A stretch of 64,000 nucleotides of DNA from positions 853,606 through 917,605 of the forward strand of contig NW_006917096.1 of assembly GCF_000516985.1 (NCBI RefSeq), given 5' to 3'. Source of the stretch: Pestalotiopsis fici W106-1 (taxonomy: Eukaryota > Ascomycota > Sordariomycetes > Amphisphaeriales > Sporocadaceae). The translations under genes and the position numbers were made by a program. The notes beneath the pieces were generated by a model that was not told the DNA's origin, did not search any database, and worked only from the letters and a program-made list of their open reading frames with translations. Shown in pieces: positions 24,201 to 35,638 of this stretch. The stretch's first letter is position 1. Each line of letters begins with the position of its first letter.

Positions 24201-25353
24201 GGCTGGACATTCGTTGGCTGATAGCGGCGTTCTTGACTGACGAGCTCAACTGTCGGGACCAACACGGGATGTCCATCAAAGCGGCTTTCGTGCAGCGTAG
24301 AAGTGAGGACGACGGGTGTGTCGAGCATGTGGATAATGGACTCGTGACGGGCGCGTGGATGGCTCGGGTCGAGACAGCAATATGCCGCTCCCGCTTTAAG
24401 TACCGCGAGCATGGAAACGACGGCCCAGGTGCATTTTTCAAAGCATAAAGCCACCTTCTTACCCGGCTTCACATCATAAGTGTCCATGAGATATGCTGCG
24501 AGGCTGGTTGAGCGCTTGTCTAGCTCCGAATATGACATTTGACCGTCCCAGGACAGGATCGCTATCGCATCGGGCTTGTGGAGGAAACCTCGTCCTACCA
24601 AACCGTGGAGCAGTTTGTTGGGAGCACTTGTGGTATGCTGGTTCCAGCTGGATATAATTGTTCGACTATGCGATCCGCAGATGTCTAGGTCTGCAATCAA
24701 TGTGTCGAGGGGGACTGACGAGATGGATTGAAGAGCTGCAGAAAAGGCGTCCACAAAGCCGGTGGCCACAAATTCAGAGACTTGTTCCATGTTGTAAAGC
24801 ATGTGTCCCGACAGCGACACTTCGTCAAAGTATACGACAAGGCTCGACACGTTCTATGAGGACCTGATCAGTGAAACGTGTGAGAGTAGCTTGACATTTC
24901 AAAGTCACTTACGTGCTGTGTGGAATGGCTGGAAGGTGAGGCCGCCGTTAGAGCGGGAACCTTTTTGGCAAAGACCAGGCCTGCTGTGGGACTATTGGTG
25001 ACTCGTTCACCGTTCCTCGTTGTACTGATTGTATGATTGACGAGGAGCGGAGCAAGGCTATCATCGGACAACAAGTCTGCCTTTTCGAGGCCGAAAGCTG
25101 TGCGAATAGAGGTGGTAGAAGCGAGTTCTGAGTCGTATCGCACCTGTCGGCTCCCGCTTATTGGATCGTGTGCGCGGTCATCGTGGTATTTTGGAAGAGC
25201 TTCGGCACATGAGAACTCATGGAGATCAAAGTATTGATGGAGCGCAGTCGCAAACGCGAGCTTTGCCACAGATACCCGCGAAACCTTGTTGGTTGAGCAA
25301 AAGACATTTAGCGTGCTCTGCGAGGGCGCCGGGATGGCAATCGAGGACGACAT
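21232..25353 (-). CDS. NRPS-like enzyme: adenylation, thiolation, thioester reductase (A-T-R)
   Basis: Predicted to activate a carboxylic or amino acid with ATP, load it on its carrier domain and release it by NAD(P)H reduction as aldehyde or alcohol. CDS: complement of 25353..24913, 24853..23782, 23639..21232; 1306 residues. Residues 1-220 resemble only the end of a condensation domain. The adenylation domain follows: FTSGSTGIPKG (near 375), SYGPAES (formed across intron 2), YKSGDLVRY, GRKDTMVKVRGQRLE and NSNGKLDR. The carrier serine is Ser810 in FGLDSLS. The reductase has TGATGFLG near 900 and Tyr1064/Lys1068 (YSQSK). The A3 box differs from that of Lys2 alpha-aminoadipate reductase, so lysine synthesis is unlikely. 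A GTG codon 24 bp upstream of the chosen ATG is ignored. The gene diverges from the class V PLP gene. Confidence 0.88.
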
Positions 25354-26053
25354 GATTGTTTTCGATAATGTCTCCACAACAACACAAAAAATGTGATCGA
25401 GTCACTATTTCCTACGATGAACAGAACATGAAGCAAGGACCAGTCCGAGTTGAGGTGGGCAGACAACAATAATAACTGTGTCCAAGATTACAAATGATCG
25501 TTTAAAGGTGCAGTAGACACTCAGAGTAAACAAAACCCCACGTTACACGGCTCTTCATTGCACCGAGAATGAGTCAAGGACAGTGCCTGACTGTTGCTGG
25601 ATGAGAACAAAAAGGTGGTCACTCAGCTTGTGTGAGGACAGTGAGCAACTTCATGGTATAGAAGATGGCGCTAATGACAAGATCGGCTTATACTCTTTTC
25701 TGCAAAGTCAGCTCAAACCCCTGGCCCGCAAAGTCAGCTTAGAAACCCGCGTTCCTGAAAGTCAGCTTACACCATACGGAAATTTTGGAACCACGGGGCG
25801 CCAATGCGCAATTGCTTGCCGGGTGTCGCTTCATCCCGAGCCGCTCTCGCTTCTGCTTGGGCGGAACTCGTCCAAAGCTTCTCCATTGGCGCTATAGATT
25901 GGTGATCCATTCTGTACACCCCACTAGTCTACACTTCGCGTTCTTGCAGTAGCTTATACGCATATATAATTAGCAGGCAGCTCTGGAAGAACGTCTTCAA
26001 GTGCACATGAACCACTATTTTCTTTCGTGTCCTTCAAACAGCCCTTTGCAATC
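25354..26053. promoter_or_regulatory. Shared divergent promoter with a threefold motif
   Basis: These 700 bp separate the start codons of the NRPS-like gene (-) and the class V PLP gene (+). The motif AAAGTCAGCT occurs three times in direct orientation (25704-25713, 25731-25740 in the form AAGTCAGCTT preceded by A, and 25758-25767) with near-regular spacing of 26-28 bp. A TATA-like CATATATAAT lies at 25961-25970, about 85 bp upstream of the PLP start codon. Regulation of both genes by a common factor is inferred. Confidence 0.5.
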
Positions 26054-27464
26054 ATGACAGTCGCTGTCCCCAACCACGATGTTCGCAGTACGAACGGCGT
26101 GACGAAGCCCTACGATGTCGAGAAAATTCGACAACACTTTCCAGCGTTGCGTGGGGAGAGGATTCCCCTCAATAATGCCACTGGAAGCTTGGTATATGAC
26201 GGCGCTGTGAAGGCGTAAGTATATTATTCAGTCTATTTAGTCGACACCTAGAAGCCAGGTTCGGGGCTAATGATCCAATCAGCATTGCAAACGCTCTGTC
26301 AACTTATCAACTTGACTTCATCGGCGGCGATCAAGTCAGCCAGCTTACAATCGACGAACGAAAGCTGAAGTATGCGGAACTTGCAGCATTCATGAATGCC
26401 GAGCCTGACGAAATCGGTATGTTGTAGCCGCTGTCAATAACATTGCATTTCATGCAAAATCTGTTTTCTAACAGCCCTGCGCAGCCTTTGGGCCCTCAAC
26501 CAGTGGTCTAATTCGCAACGTGACCAACTCCTTACGTCCGCTGCTAAACTCGGACTCGGAAATGATTGTTTCAACCTTGTGCCATGAAGCCGGCTGTACA
26601 TCATGGGTGGCTCTCGCACGCTCCTTGGGCATCGAAATCAAGTGGTGGTCACCACCTGGTGGGAAAGGCAATACTAATGCCAAACTCAGTGTTGAGACTC
26701 TAAGACCGCTGCTTACCCCCAAGACTAGGCTTGTGGCTTGTGGCCATGTGTCCAACATATTCGGTACCATACACGACGTTCGTGCCGTCGCAGATCTGGT
26801 TCACACGATTCCTAACGCCATGATTTCGGTCGACGGGGTGGCGTGGGCTCCGCATCGGCCTATTGATGTCAAGGCAATGGATGTGGACTTTTATTTCTTC
26901 AGCTGGTACAAGTTGTTCGGGCCGCACTTTGCCCAGATGTACGCCCGCAGCTCCGTCCAGCAACGACACATGGCGAGTCTGAATCATTACCACATCGATC
27001 CCACACCCCTTGATGTCAAAGTCCGCCTGGGCACGAACTGCTTCGAATATGAGGATGGTGTGCTTGAAATAGTACGGTACATTCGCCGCATCGGATGGGA
27101 TGCCATCATTGCACACGAGGTGGTCATTGTCCAGCCACTTCTCGACTATCTCAACTCACACCCGGAATGGTTCACTCTGTACGGCGAAAAGTCGTCCGAT
27201 CCAAATCTTCGAGTTTCTCTTGTTTCGTTCACCGTCAACGGAGTGTCCTCCAAGGTGATTGCCAAGGCCGTCCACGAGTCGTCTCCATGCCGCATCTTGG
27301 CAGGGAGCGCTTATTCGCTCAGACCTGTGCACGACGTTCTTGGACTGGACGATGGAGGTGTGCTTCGCGTGAGCCTGGTTCATTATAATAACCTCGAGGA
27401 TGTCCAAACGTTTATCAAGGTTCTGGACCAAGCAGTGCGAGCACATGCCAAGGACCGACGTTGA
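26054..27464 (+). CDS. Class V PLP-dependent enzyme (cysteine desulfurase / isopenicillin N epimerase-like)
   Basis: CDS: join(26054..26214, 26283..26416, 26485..27464), 424 residues. It is a fold-type I, class V aminotransferase-family protein: LNNATGSLVYDG near the N-terminus, FGPSTSGLIRNV (formed by splicing), CHEAGCTSW (the aldimine-stacking region), VDGVAWAPHRPIDV (the PLP aspartate) and Lys241 in FSWYKLFGPH, the Schiff-base lysine. Members act as desulfurases, C-S lyases or epimerases. The active-site cysteine loop of true desulfurases is not evident, so sulfur transfer is doubtful. The divergent NRPS-like reductase suggests a shared pathway: the PLP enzyme may make the amino substrate or process the aldehyde product. 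That is inference. The acceptor at 26484 was chosen over the one at 26474, because only it keeps the frame. Confidence 0.85.
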
Positions 27465-28508
27465 TATCAGTTAAAGTAAATAGTACAACTCGCGCAATCT
27501 ATATCAAATAACCATGTTTTTGGCTGGGTTGATGGAGAGCCAGTCACAAATCTGGTTTAGCACTCGATGAAAAAATGAACCTCTCGCCAAGAGGGTTCAA
27601 ATTGATGCCTAATGTAGATAGAAATATTGCTCAACTGTAGAATGGCTTCACCATCCAGATGGATCTCACTTTGTACACCAGGTAACGGTCAATAGATCTA
27701 TATTCAACATACCGTAGAAAGGGAATACTTCCCTTCGTACGATAGCCTGTAGATAACGCCTTCCGGCGTTCGGATGCTAGCAGATGTCAGCCACACTGTG
27801 GCTGTGGTGGCTAGCCAACCAGTCTATACTATCTATCTATCTAGATACCGTCCTCGTACGAGACCGCAAATCCCTCAAACCCGCCCTAACTCAGTACCGT
27901 CAGCTCAGTCAGCCAAAACGGGCAATTGTCCAAAGTACCATATTCAATGATTTGTACTCTATGCTTACATTGCACTCGCTACATTGACTGTTGTTAGTAG
28001 TAGCTACCTAGCTAGTCAAGGGTTCAATAGCGGCTGAGATCGGGGCCGTGGATTATGTTAATGCGCCATGTATCATGAGTTGCTATTAATGCCTTGTAGC
28101 ACAGCACTTACTAGCAGCATAGTACCCAGTTAGGACGGATTTGGGGCCGTAATTGCTGCAACCAATTGAGAGTCTCACGGCGTGGACTCTTTCTGTACGA
28201 CCATGGCAAAGCGCATGCTCACAATTGTTGGAAAATGATCACGAGCCGGAACCTATATGGCCATGGACGGGTAGGACAGTGCGCTGCTATGGCAGCAGGA
28301 TTCTTGGCAGATCATTATTAAACCTTGGTCATATTTCACGCATCGCATCACTGGAGCATTCATAAAAGAGTGTATTTTCTTTTGATACTGGGTGTATAAC
28401 ATTTGTATCAGACGCAGAATATAAATTATACAGCCCGCATTACTCCTGAAGTACAATAAAGCTCAAGTAATGTCAATCACCGCGATTCATACATGTTCTT
28501 TTCCCCAT
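27465..28508. other. Intergenic between the PLP gene and the NB-ARC/TPR gene
   Basis: About 1 kb between two convergent stop codons. It has a short CTAT tandem repeat (about 27827-27844) and several TAGCTACCTAGCTAG-like words near 28000. No gene is supportable. Confidence 0.45.
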
Positions 28509-31500
28509 TCAAAAGTTCCCATTGCTCCAAATACCAGTGGTTCTCCCATGCGATAGTGCTACAAGGTAATCAAGCTCTTTTAGTAGTACTGCGTCAGTCT
28601 TCTCACCCACCTGACTGGTATGACCAAGAGACTGTACAGCATCCAGCTGCAATCTCTTTGCCTCACCCGTCCGATTCTGCGTTTTCAGAATGGTCGAAAG
28701 TCGGAGTTGAACTCGTCCAATATCCGCTTGCCGCCAGTCCCGATCGGCCTCTCTTCTAGTCAGGATATCTCTGAAGCTCTCCCTGGAGGCGAGCTGTGTC
28801 AGCGAGCAGACAAGGAATATGAACATATTTCTACTTACTCGGCTTCCTCTAGCATTCCCAACTGCTGTTGGCACACTCCAAGACAGTATCTACTGGCTAG
28901 AGTCGTATGGTGGTCGTCGCCGAGTGTGCTGGAGCGTTTCTCAAAAGCTTCCTTATGAAGGTCGTGCGCCTGGCGTACATCTCCGATCACGTATAGCGCT
29001 TGGGCGACGCGAAACTTTGCGGGAGTCGTGACGGGATTCTCGTCCCCGGCTTGTGCAACGATCTGGTCGAGTGCCCACCTCCCAAGCTCGCGAGTTTCCG
29101 TCACCATGTGCCTGGCACTGTAAACATACAGCCGAAAGGTTGAGGCATGTGCCTTGCGGATGATGTTATTCAACCTTGTGTATATCTCAATGCTCTCTGC
29201 AAAGAGTGGCGCGGCCTCATCTATCCTATCTGCCCAACACAGACAGCAGGCGTGATCCGTGACTGCTCGCGCATAGTTGACAATCTGCGTTTCAGTCATA
29301 TCCTCCTCCTTGGGGACCGCGGCTTTCTCCCACCTGCGAATCTCTACAACTTGAGATGACAAGTCGATTGCTGTTTGCATACCCTCGGGCCCCCATCCAA
29401 GGATGTAGTTGTGACTCTGGGATAGAATGTCGGCAAGCATGCTTCGGGCCTTCTCCGGGGAACTCTCCGTTAAGTCTCTGCAGATTGCTTCACCCGTGGA
29501 GAGGAACGGTTCTCCAAGATGAGGATTTTCCTGTGCAAACGTGTAGTAGGCAATATCTACGAAAATTGAAGTAAGCTCAAATGTGCCCTGTGGCTGCGAT
29601 TCCGATTGCTTGAAGATATCATGGAATGCTGTGACCTGGGGTAGGCTAGCTGCGAACTGCGAGTATTGCGTTTCATCGCTTCGTTTTATCGTGTTGAAAA
29701 CAGGTACAGCATTGCGCAAAATTTTCGTCACTTGTGAGAACCGTCTGTCACGCATGTCAATATCGTCGTCAAGGCGATGTAGAATGCAACGCTGTAGCGC
29801 TCTGTGAGTGCGCAGGAAATCGCCATCGGCTAGTGCATATCTTTCAACTAAGTGACGTTCATAGAGCAACTCGACAGCACTGTTGAACCTAATCAATTAT
29901 CATTAATAGAACAGATACGTCCGCAAGGAGGGTGACTCTACCTATTTGTTGACCAAGGCTGCCATTTCGTATCACTTGCGTCTAGTGTAGCAACATCGCC
30001 GGAATCCCCCAGGAACAAGCTTGTAGGCACCTGGTCTGGGTCAAGCAGTGCGAGCAAATCCAGAAGTTCCCGGGCGTCAGGTGTCAGCCTTTGCAAGGCA
30101 AGATCCCAAACCGTGTCGAGAGTAAGCTGATATGATCTTGTATCAGAAGAAATTCCCGCATTGGAATTCCTCCAAATTTGACTGGAATGCATTCGTTGAT
30201 CAAGCGATCGGTTGATGTCTCGGATCGGGCATTGCGTTCTGGCAACGTAACCTACGAAATGGACAATAGCTAAGGGTAGGCCGCCAAGAGAACGAGACAG
30301 TTGCTCAGCATCTTTCTGCTCAGAATCACCTCGACCCAAATATCTCTGAATCAGTTTCTTACCCTGCGATGGGAGCAGGGGCGTCAATGCAATGCTGTTG
30401 TTTGTCATATGCCCAACCAATGGATTTTGTGATGTGATAATGATGGCGCCCTGACCTCCAGCTGGCCAAAAGTCCTGCAGCGTTGAAGCCTGCACGCAAT
30501 TGTCGAAAATGAGAAGCCATTTTGATTCTGCATTTCTAGGAGTTGGCGGCAGATAGACACTGTGGGGGAGGGTTCGTGTCTTACCTGTGGACTGTAACCA
30601 TTCTCTCACCATCTCAACTTTCTTCGTCATCGGCAAGCTTCCCGTCCGTCTGTTCTGAGAAATTGGCAGCTTTTCAAGGACTCGTTGGAATGCCTCCTGC
30701 AGTAGACCATGGTTTTCAGACGGAAGCCAGAATATGTGCGAGTAATCACGCCGGAATCTGTACGTATATTCCAGTGCGGTTTCCGTTTTTCCCAGGCCAC
30801 CAAGACCGTGAATTAGACATGATCGAGTTGACTTCACCAAGTCTGGTTCTTGATCCTCGTCTGCTTCACCCTGGTCCGGGGCCCCCTGGTTTTGTTGTTC
30901 GTATCTGGATTCGAGGCACGTCCGCAGCTGTGCCAAGGTTTCGTCTCTTCCAGTAAACTTCGGGTTTTGTGGCACGGTGATGTTTGTGATGGGATTGCCG
31001 GCAGACAAGCCAGCGTTTTGGAGGGCTTTCATAATGTCCTTATGATGCTCAGATTCCTCCTTGGTCCTGGCCAAGTTGACTTCTTTATCGAAGTCTTGTG
31101 TCATTCCCCGCAGTTCACCGCATTTGCGGGTAAACGTTGAATTGAAGGATGACCACTCGATCAACATTAACGCATCTGAAAAGTCACTGATTAGCCTTTT
31201 CTGTTGGGGAATGTTACACTCGTGTTATGCCATCCTATCCCAGAAAAAGCATCTGATAGCAGTAATGGGCCACGGCAGACGGGACGGGACGGAACGCACA
31301 GCACTTATCAGCTTCGAGACAATCTGCGGTCATCAGGCATATATCTATAAATGTTGCATAGACGGCTCGTAGTGCGTCATGCAGGCGAGGCGTGTGCAGT
31401 ATTTGTGCATATTCATGTATACGGGGTAAATCGTCGGCAAGCTCGCGGAACATTCGTCTCATTTCTTCCCAAAAGTTGGCAAAGCGGAGTACGGACTGTA

Positions 31501-32055
31501 ATCAGAGTTCATCAGCTTTGTTTCTATTCCCCGCGCCTTTTTGGTTTCGTCTTGGTGCTATTTGAAATCACGAACCTGGAAGATGAGACAGAGACTGCCC
31601 CAGACCAATGCCGCTGACCTTTCTGTTTGTGCCAAGGTCGTAACGGCCGCAATGAAGGGTTCCACGCTGGCAAACATGTCCCGTACATGGCGCATTCTCT
31701 TTGCGACACCATGCTGGTTGTACTTCGCCGTAAGAACCTGCAGAAAGTTCTCAGCTGTTACTGGATCTTGTCCGCCCTGGTCGGCATTTCCATTTTCCAG
31801 TCCAAGCAGAATGCCATGCTTCTTGTGGTCTTTGGCTCGCAGCTTGAGCTCTGCTCGCTTCTGATCGAGAACTCGCCGCCAGGCATCATGCTGGTAATCC
31901 GAGCCTTCATCGACGTTGAGATCGCGCGACCCCGAGGAGGATGCATTGTCACTGCCCTTAGGCCGAATGCCTAGCTCATGGGTTGACGGGATACCGTGAT
32001 CAGACGATGTTCGATGCCCCAGTCTTAGACAGCAGCAGAGTCCTAAAGGCATCAC
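28509..32055 (-). CDS. NB-ARC / TPR receptor-like STAND protein
   Basis: Predicted fungal NLR-type signalling ATPase. CDS: complement of 32055..31576, 31495..31300, 31175..29942, 29888..28839, 28782..28509; 1077 residues. Residues 100-300 resemble the helical N-terminal domain often found before fungal STAND modules (WGSLCLIFQ, then AVYATFIDICL). NB-ARC follows: P-loop GLGGLGKT at 349-356, Walker B LLIFDN at 446-451 and GGLPLA at 522-527. The rest is helical and TPR-like, including DHHTTLASRYCLG and an HGRTTG near the end. Exon B/C splicing (donor GTGCGT at 31299, acceptor TTTTCAG ending 31176) avoids a stop that the nearer acceptor would make. The motifs needed for nucleotide binding are intact. 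The ligand and the effector function are unknown. In fungi such genes are often linked to self/non-self recognition and are highly variable. Confidence 0.85.
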
Positions 32056-32803
32056 AACTTGGGGTCATATCCCCATCGAGAAGATAAACTACTTGTTCTC
32101 ATGAAAGAAACAAAGACAAATTTCTTTCTCCTTCCGATGCTCTTCAGGCTTTGTGAAATTGACCTCGCTCTTGTCAACCCCACTCAATCAGCAGGGAGCT
32201 ACCACGGCATCAAACGATTGGGGCGGCATCTATTCGTCCATACATAACTCAGGAATAATACCCCGCCTCCACTGCCGGAATGAAAGTGCAAAAACGAGCT
32301 GGCCTATGGGGATGAAAGTGCAAAAAGAAAAAGAAAAAAACTGGGATCAAAGTGCAAAATTGGTTATTTTTCGACGGTGGCAAATATCACGCAGCACACC
32401 CGGAAACCTGCATATTCACCATTCATGCCGGGCGAAAAGCTACGTACAACGGCTCGAACAAATCACAAGCGATGACACGCGGCCATATGAACAATAAATG
32501 CAAGCCTTCACAATCCTAGAGGCCAAAAGCCATACGGCGAAACGAGCTAATAAACCCTGATCCAGGTATTGCAAATGTAACACACCTCGGCCAGTAACGG
32601 CCTCATGATGGATAAGATCGTAAGGCTCCGTCCCTCCCCCAACCAAGCGTGTATCATTACCCCGCACTGATGATGATAATTCAGATCCTGAGCTGCAACC
32701 AGGCTGCCCCTATACTGGCCTTATGCGGTCAAGGCCTCGACACAACATCAGTAATTCAATCAACACCAGTCGTCGAGGTCAGCTCAACAACTTACGATTC
32801 AAC
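32056..32803. other. Intergenic upstream of the NB-ARC/TPR gene
   Basis: About 750 bp. A triple imperfect repeat of ATGAAAGTGCAAA / ATCAAAGTGCAAA lies at about 32279-32356 (three copies of AAAGTGCAAA, at 32282, 32314 and 32350). No gene seen. Confidence 0.4.
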
Positions 32804-33040
32804 TCAAGCGGCAAGAGTGCCATGGTCATAGTACACTCTGACAGCTTCTTCGGGGACATGGATGACGTCTTCGCCATTAGCAAAGTCCGCATCATCCTTC
32901 ACCTGGTTTTGCTCCTTCCACGGCTGTGAGCGAGTTTCTTCGACAAGTGTCTGCTGCGCCCAGGCTGGTAATTTGGCAGGCGTCTTTGCGTCTGTTGGCT
33001 GTTCAGGGATGGGGCCACGATTCTCATTGTGTTGCGTCAT
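32804..33040 (-). CDS. Small hydrophilic protein, function unknown
   Basis: A 78-codon frame starting at the ATG at 33040 (MTQHNENRGPIPEQ). It is charged and polar, rich in Glu, Gln, Pro and Lys, with no signal peptide or membrane segment. I do not recognise the family. In favour of a real gene: a TATA-like CATAAATAGG at 33190-33181 lies about 140 bp upstream on the same strand, and the pattern resembles small stress-type fungal proteins. The frame extends upstream to a second Met, but the chosen start fits the promoter better. No intron is needed. The adjacent CmcJ-like gene lies 617 bp away and diverges. Confidence 0.4.
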   Translation of the reverse strand: MTQHNENRGPIPEQPTDAKTPAKLPAWAQQTLVEETRSQPWKEQNQVKDDADFANGEDVIHVPEEAVRVYYDHGTLAA

Positions 33041-33657
33041 ATTTGCGACTTGTTCCTTTGGTTTTTTTTTGTCTTGAAGAGTCGAGCCTGAATAGTTTGG
33101 TGCGAAGAGTAATGAGAATGGGGTGCGAGCCTCATGGAGGGGAGACAAGACAGTAAAAAGAAAAGAGGGCTTGCGAGGACCCTATTTATGCTCGGTTGCG
33201 CCCCGAGCGTAAGGCTTTGCTAGACGAGACTCTCGACCTCTGATCAAAGATACACACCTACGAGCTGTGGTATGCTCAACATAATGTGCCTCGATATCAC
33301 CCTAGGAGAAACTCCGCCTGCTTCGCCGTAGATTGATCCTCGGCAATGCGAAATCCTGGTAGCGCGGTCGAAATCGCCTCACTTTGCGAGGAGATGCCTT
33401 TCCCGGCCATTCGCTTATGGATTCTCCTGGTCATATGGTATATTGCCTAGATTCTGATGTAACGTTAGTTCACCTGACTCCAAGAATATAGAAGCATGGA
33501 GGAGTCCTTCGAGTTGATTAGCAAGTATCCAATTTGAATCACGGACGGATTTCGTTCAATAGTAGTCGCATAAGCCAAAATATCCTGCCCCATCTGAACA
33601 AGGCTTTCAGTCAAGCCCTGTAATATCTCTACATTTGCCCCTCGGCAGGTCTCAGTC
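33041..33657. promoter_or_regulatory. Divergent upstream region of the small ORF and the CmcJ-like gene
   Basis: About 620 bp between divergent starts, with the TATA-like element for the small ORF at 33181-33190. No gene or repeat is visible. Confidence 0.35.
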
Positions 33658-34988
33658 ATGGCTTCTGGTACCGTCAATGCAAAAATTGAGTATCTCCAAA
33701 GACTCCCGCTCTATCAGCGAGAGAAGCCCTTTACAGTGAGTATCTAAATGCCATTCCTTTTCCCCTCTGTTTTCTTCCAGACGAGTCAAAAGAGGTTGAA
33801 ACTCCTTCCTCCTGGTTGTTCGAAAGCCAAGGCATCAATCAGCTGAAAGATACCCTCCACGGACTACCGGCGAGAAGCCATGACTGATTATTGGCCATGG
33901 ATAAGATATATTATCCTGTCCAGAAGAGCTCCGCTGATCCACGTACCACGAATCTGGAATTTGAGGTCCAGGAACAAACGTTCCTAGACATGCGCGAGAG
34001 CTTAAACTCGTTTTCACTTGATATTCATGGGTTCGAGAGTCGTCTGTGGCCTACTCAGATGGACACATCCGACTTTCAGGATCGTGAAAAGGTTGAATCG
34101 TGCTATTTCGACGAGGCCAGGGAGATTCTCAAGACCATAGATGAGGGTTATGACAACGTCTATTTCTTTGATTGGCGAGTATGTCATGACAACAACCCAC
34201 GAATCCTTGTTACCCCGTAATAGACTTTTGGCTTACTGTAACAGTTACGCGATGCTTCAGCTCCAAGGAATCGGAGTCGCCTCGACATGAATGATCTCAC
34301 GACCTGGCTGCTACCTTCGCAGAACGTACATATCGGTACGTTACAGATTTGCACGTGTTTCTTTCCGGGCAAGAAGAAACATAGTTCAAAAAGTAGCGGG
34401 TTTTACAGATAGCTGACAAGCAGATAGATCAAAGTGCAGCCAGTGTCCTCAAACGAGTTCAACTTCATCTGCCTGATGACGCAGAAAATCTTCTGCAAGG
34501 CAGGGTTCGAGTGATCAAGTATGTGCTACTGCATGTTACAGACCAGGAGTACGTTTAGAAAGATCGATAACTAACTTGATCTCGATTAGCATCTGGCGCC
34601 CTATCCGAGGACCTGTAGAAGATTACCCGCTCGCTCTTTGCGATGGCACCTCCGTGTCTGATGTTGACCTGATTGCCTGCGACCACGTCCGGAGGAATTT
34701 TAAAGGAGAAACCATCTACCCGTACTACAGCCCGAACCAAAAATGGTATTATTTGAGTAAGCAGGAAAAAGACGAAGTATTGTTGATTAAAATGTTTGAC
34801 TCGGATCCATCTGTCAAGGCATCCAGTACGTATATTGCCTCTCACGCAATAGTTACAGTGACTTTTGCTGACTTTGAGGAGAATCACCTCATGCATCTTT
34901 TCACCATCCACGCTGCCCATCCGATGCACTTCCGCGAATGAGCATTGAGCTTCGCGCATTGGTTTTCAACAAGCCCAAGAATGCATAA
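33658..34988 (+). CDS. CmcJ/NvfI-type oxidoreductase (secondary-metabolite hydroxylase/desaturase-like)
   Basis: CDS: join(33658..33735, 33924..34178, 34245..34335, 34428..34518, 34590..34825, 34879..34988), 286 residues, the usual size of the family. The six exons keep frame and rebuild the family order: LPLYQREKPF, TNLEFEVQEQTFLDMR, SFSLDIHGFE, YFFDWRLR, VHIDQSAASVLKRV, NIWRPIRGPVEDYPLALCD, WYYLSKQEKDEVLLIKMFDS, and the end RMSIELRALVF. Members include CmcJ, GA4 desaturase-like proteins and the iron/2-oxoglutarate enzyme NvfI. The HVD-type motif is HID (in VHIDQS), and a His is seen near the end (FHHPR). Intron 1 (33736-33923) removes an in-frame TGA near 33888 that would otherwise suggest a pseudogene. 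Substrate unknown. No biosynthetic core gene is directly adjacent. Confidence 0.82.
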
Positions 34989-35638
34989 AGCGCCAGAACT
35001 CGCCACTATGCACAATGTTTCCTTTTCGTGTACGGTGTTCGCATGGAGGCTGTTATGCCAGAAACAGAGGGCTAGTTCAAGTAGTTTCTGCTCTTCTTTT
35101 TGTCCATTTGACCAAATCTTGCTATCAATGGTACAAGTTCATACGTACATTAAATTAATTTCTGTTTGCATTCAGGGCGATGAAGTAGCCCGATAAGATC
35201 ATTTGATTGAAGTTCTCGCACTAGAAATTATGCGAGTGTGATTACTGCCTTGTCCATTAACATTTGGTGCAAAGACAAGATGAATGAATGACCAATCATA
35301 AAAGAAAATAAGAAGCGAACAGCTAGCCGACCAGATTAGGAAGGAGTCAAAGCATGATCATAATCGCTCCCAGGCAACATGCATGTTTAGAGCGGTAGTT
35401 TTGCACTTTGATAAATTGCGGTAAAAGGAAAAATGCGTGTCTCAGGAGCCTTTAGGCCTTGGTATATGCATGTTAGCAGACAAATGCGTGTGCTTTGTGT
35501 GGCTGATGTCCGTGGTTGAATGTAACACACCACACGACCCCTCACCATTGCATTGGATTTCTGACCTCCACTTCAGCCTAACTGGATTCTAAGCTCTCCT
35601 TGAATGTTCAAACTTCCCCACGAAATTTGCGAAGAGAG
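34989..35638. other. Intergenic, upstream of the dipeptidase gene
   Basis: About 650 bp, AT-rich, no gene or repeat seen. It should hold the 3' end of the CmcJ-like gene and the dipeptidase promoter. Confidence 0.4.

Noticed and set aside
21232..25353. Annotation of the A-T-R enzyme as Lys2 alpha-aminoadipate reductase
   Set aside because: The A3 box (FTSGSTGIPKGIVHTH) and other core segments do not match those I know for Lys2.
33886..33892. In-frame TGA in the CmcJ-like gene
   Set aside because: It lies inside intron 1; exon 1 joins at 33924 to the conserved segment.
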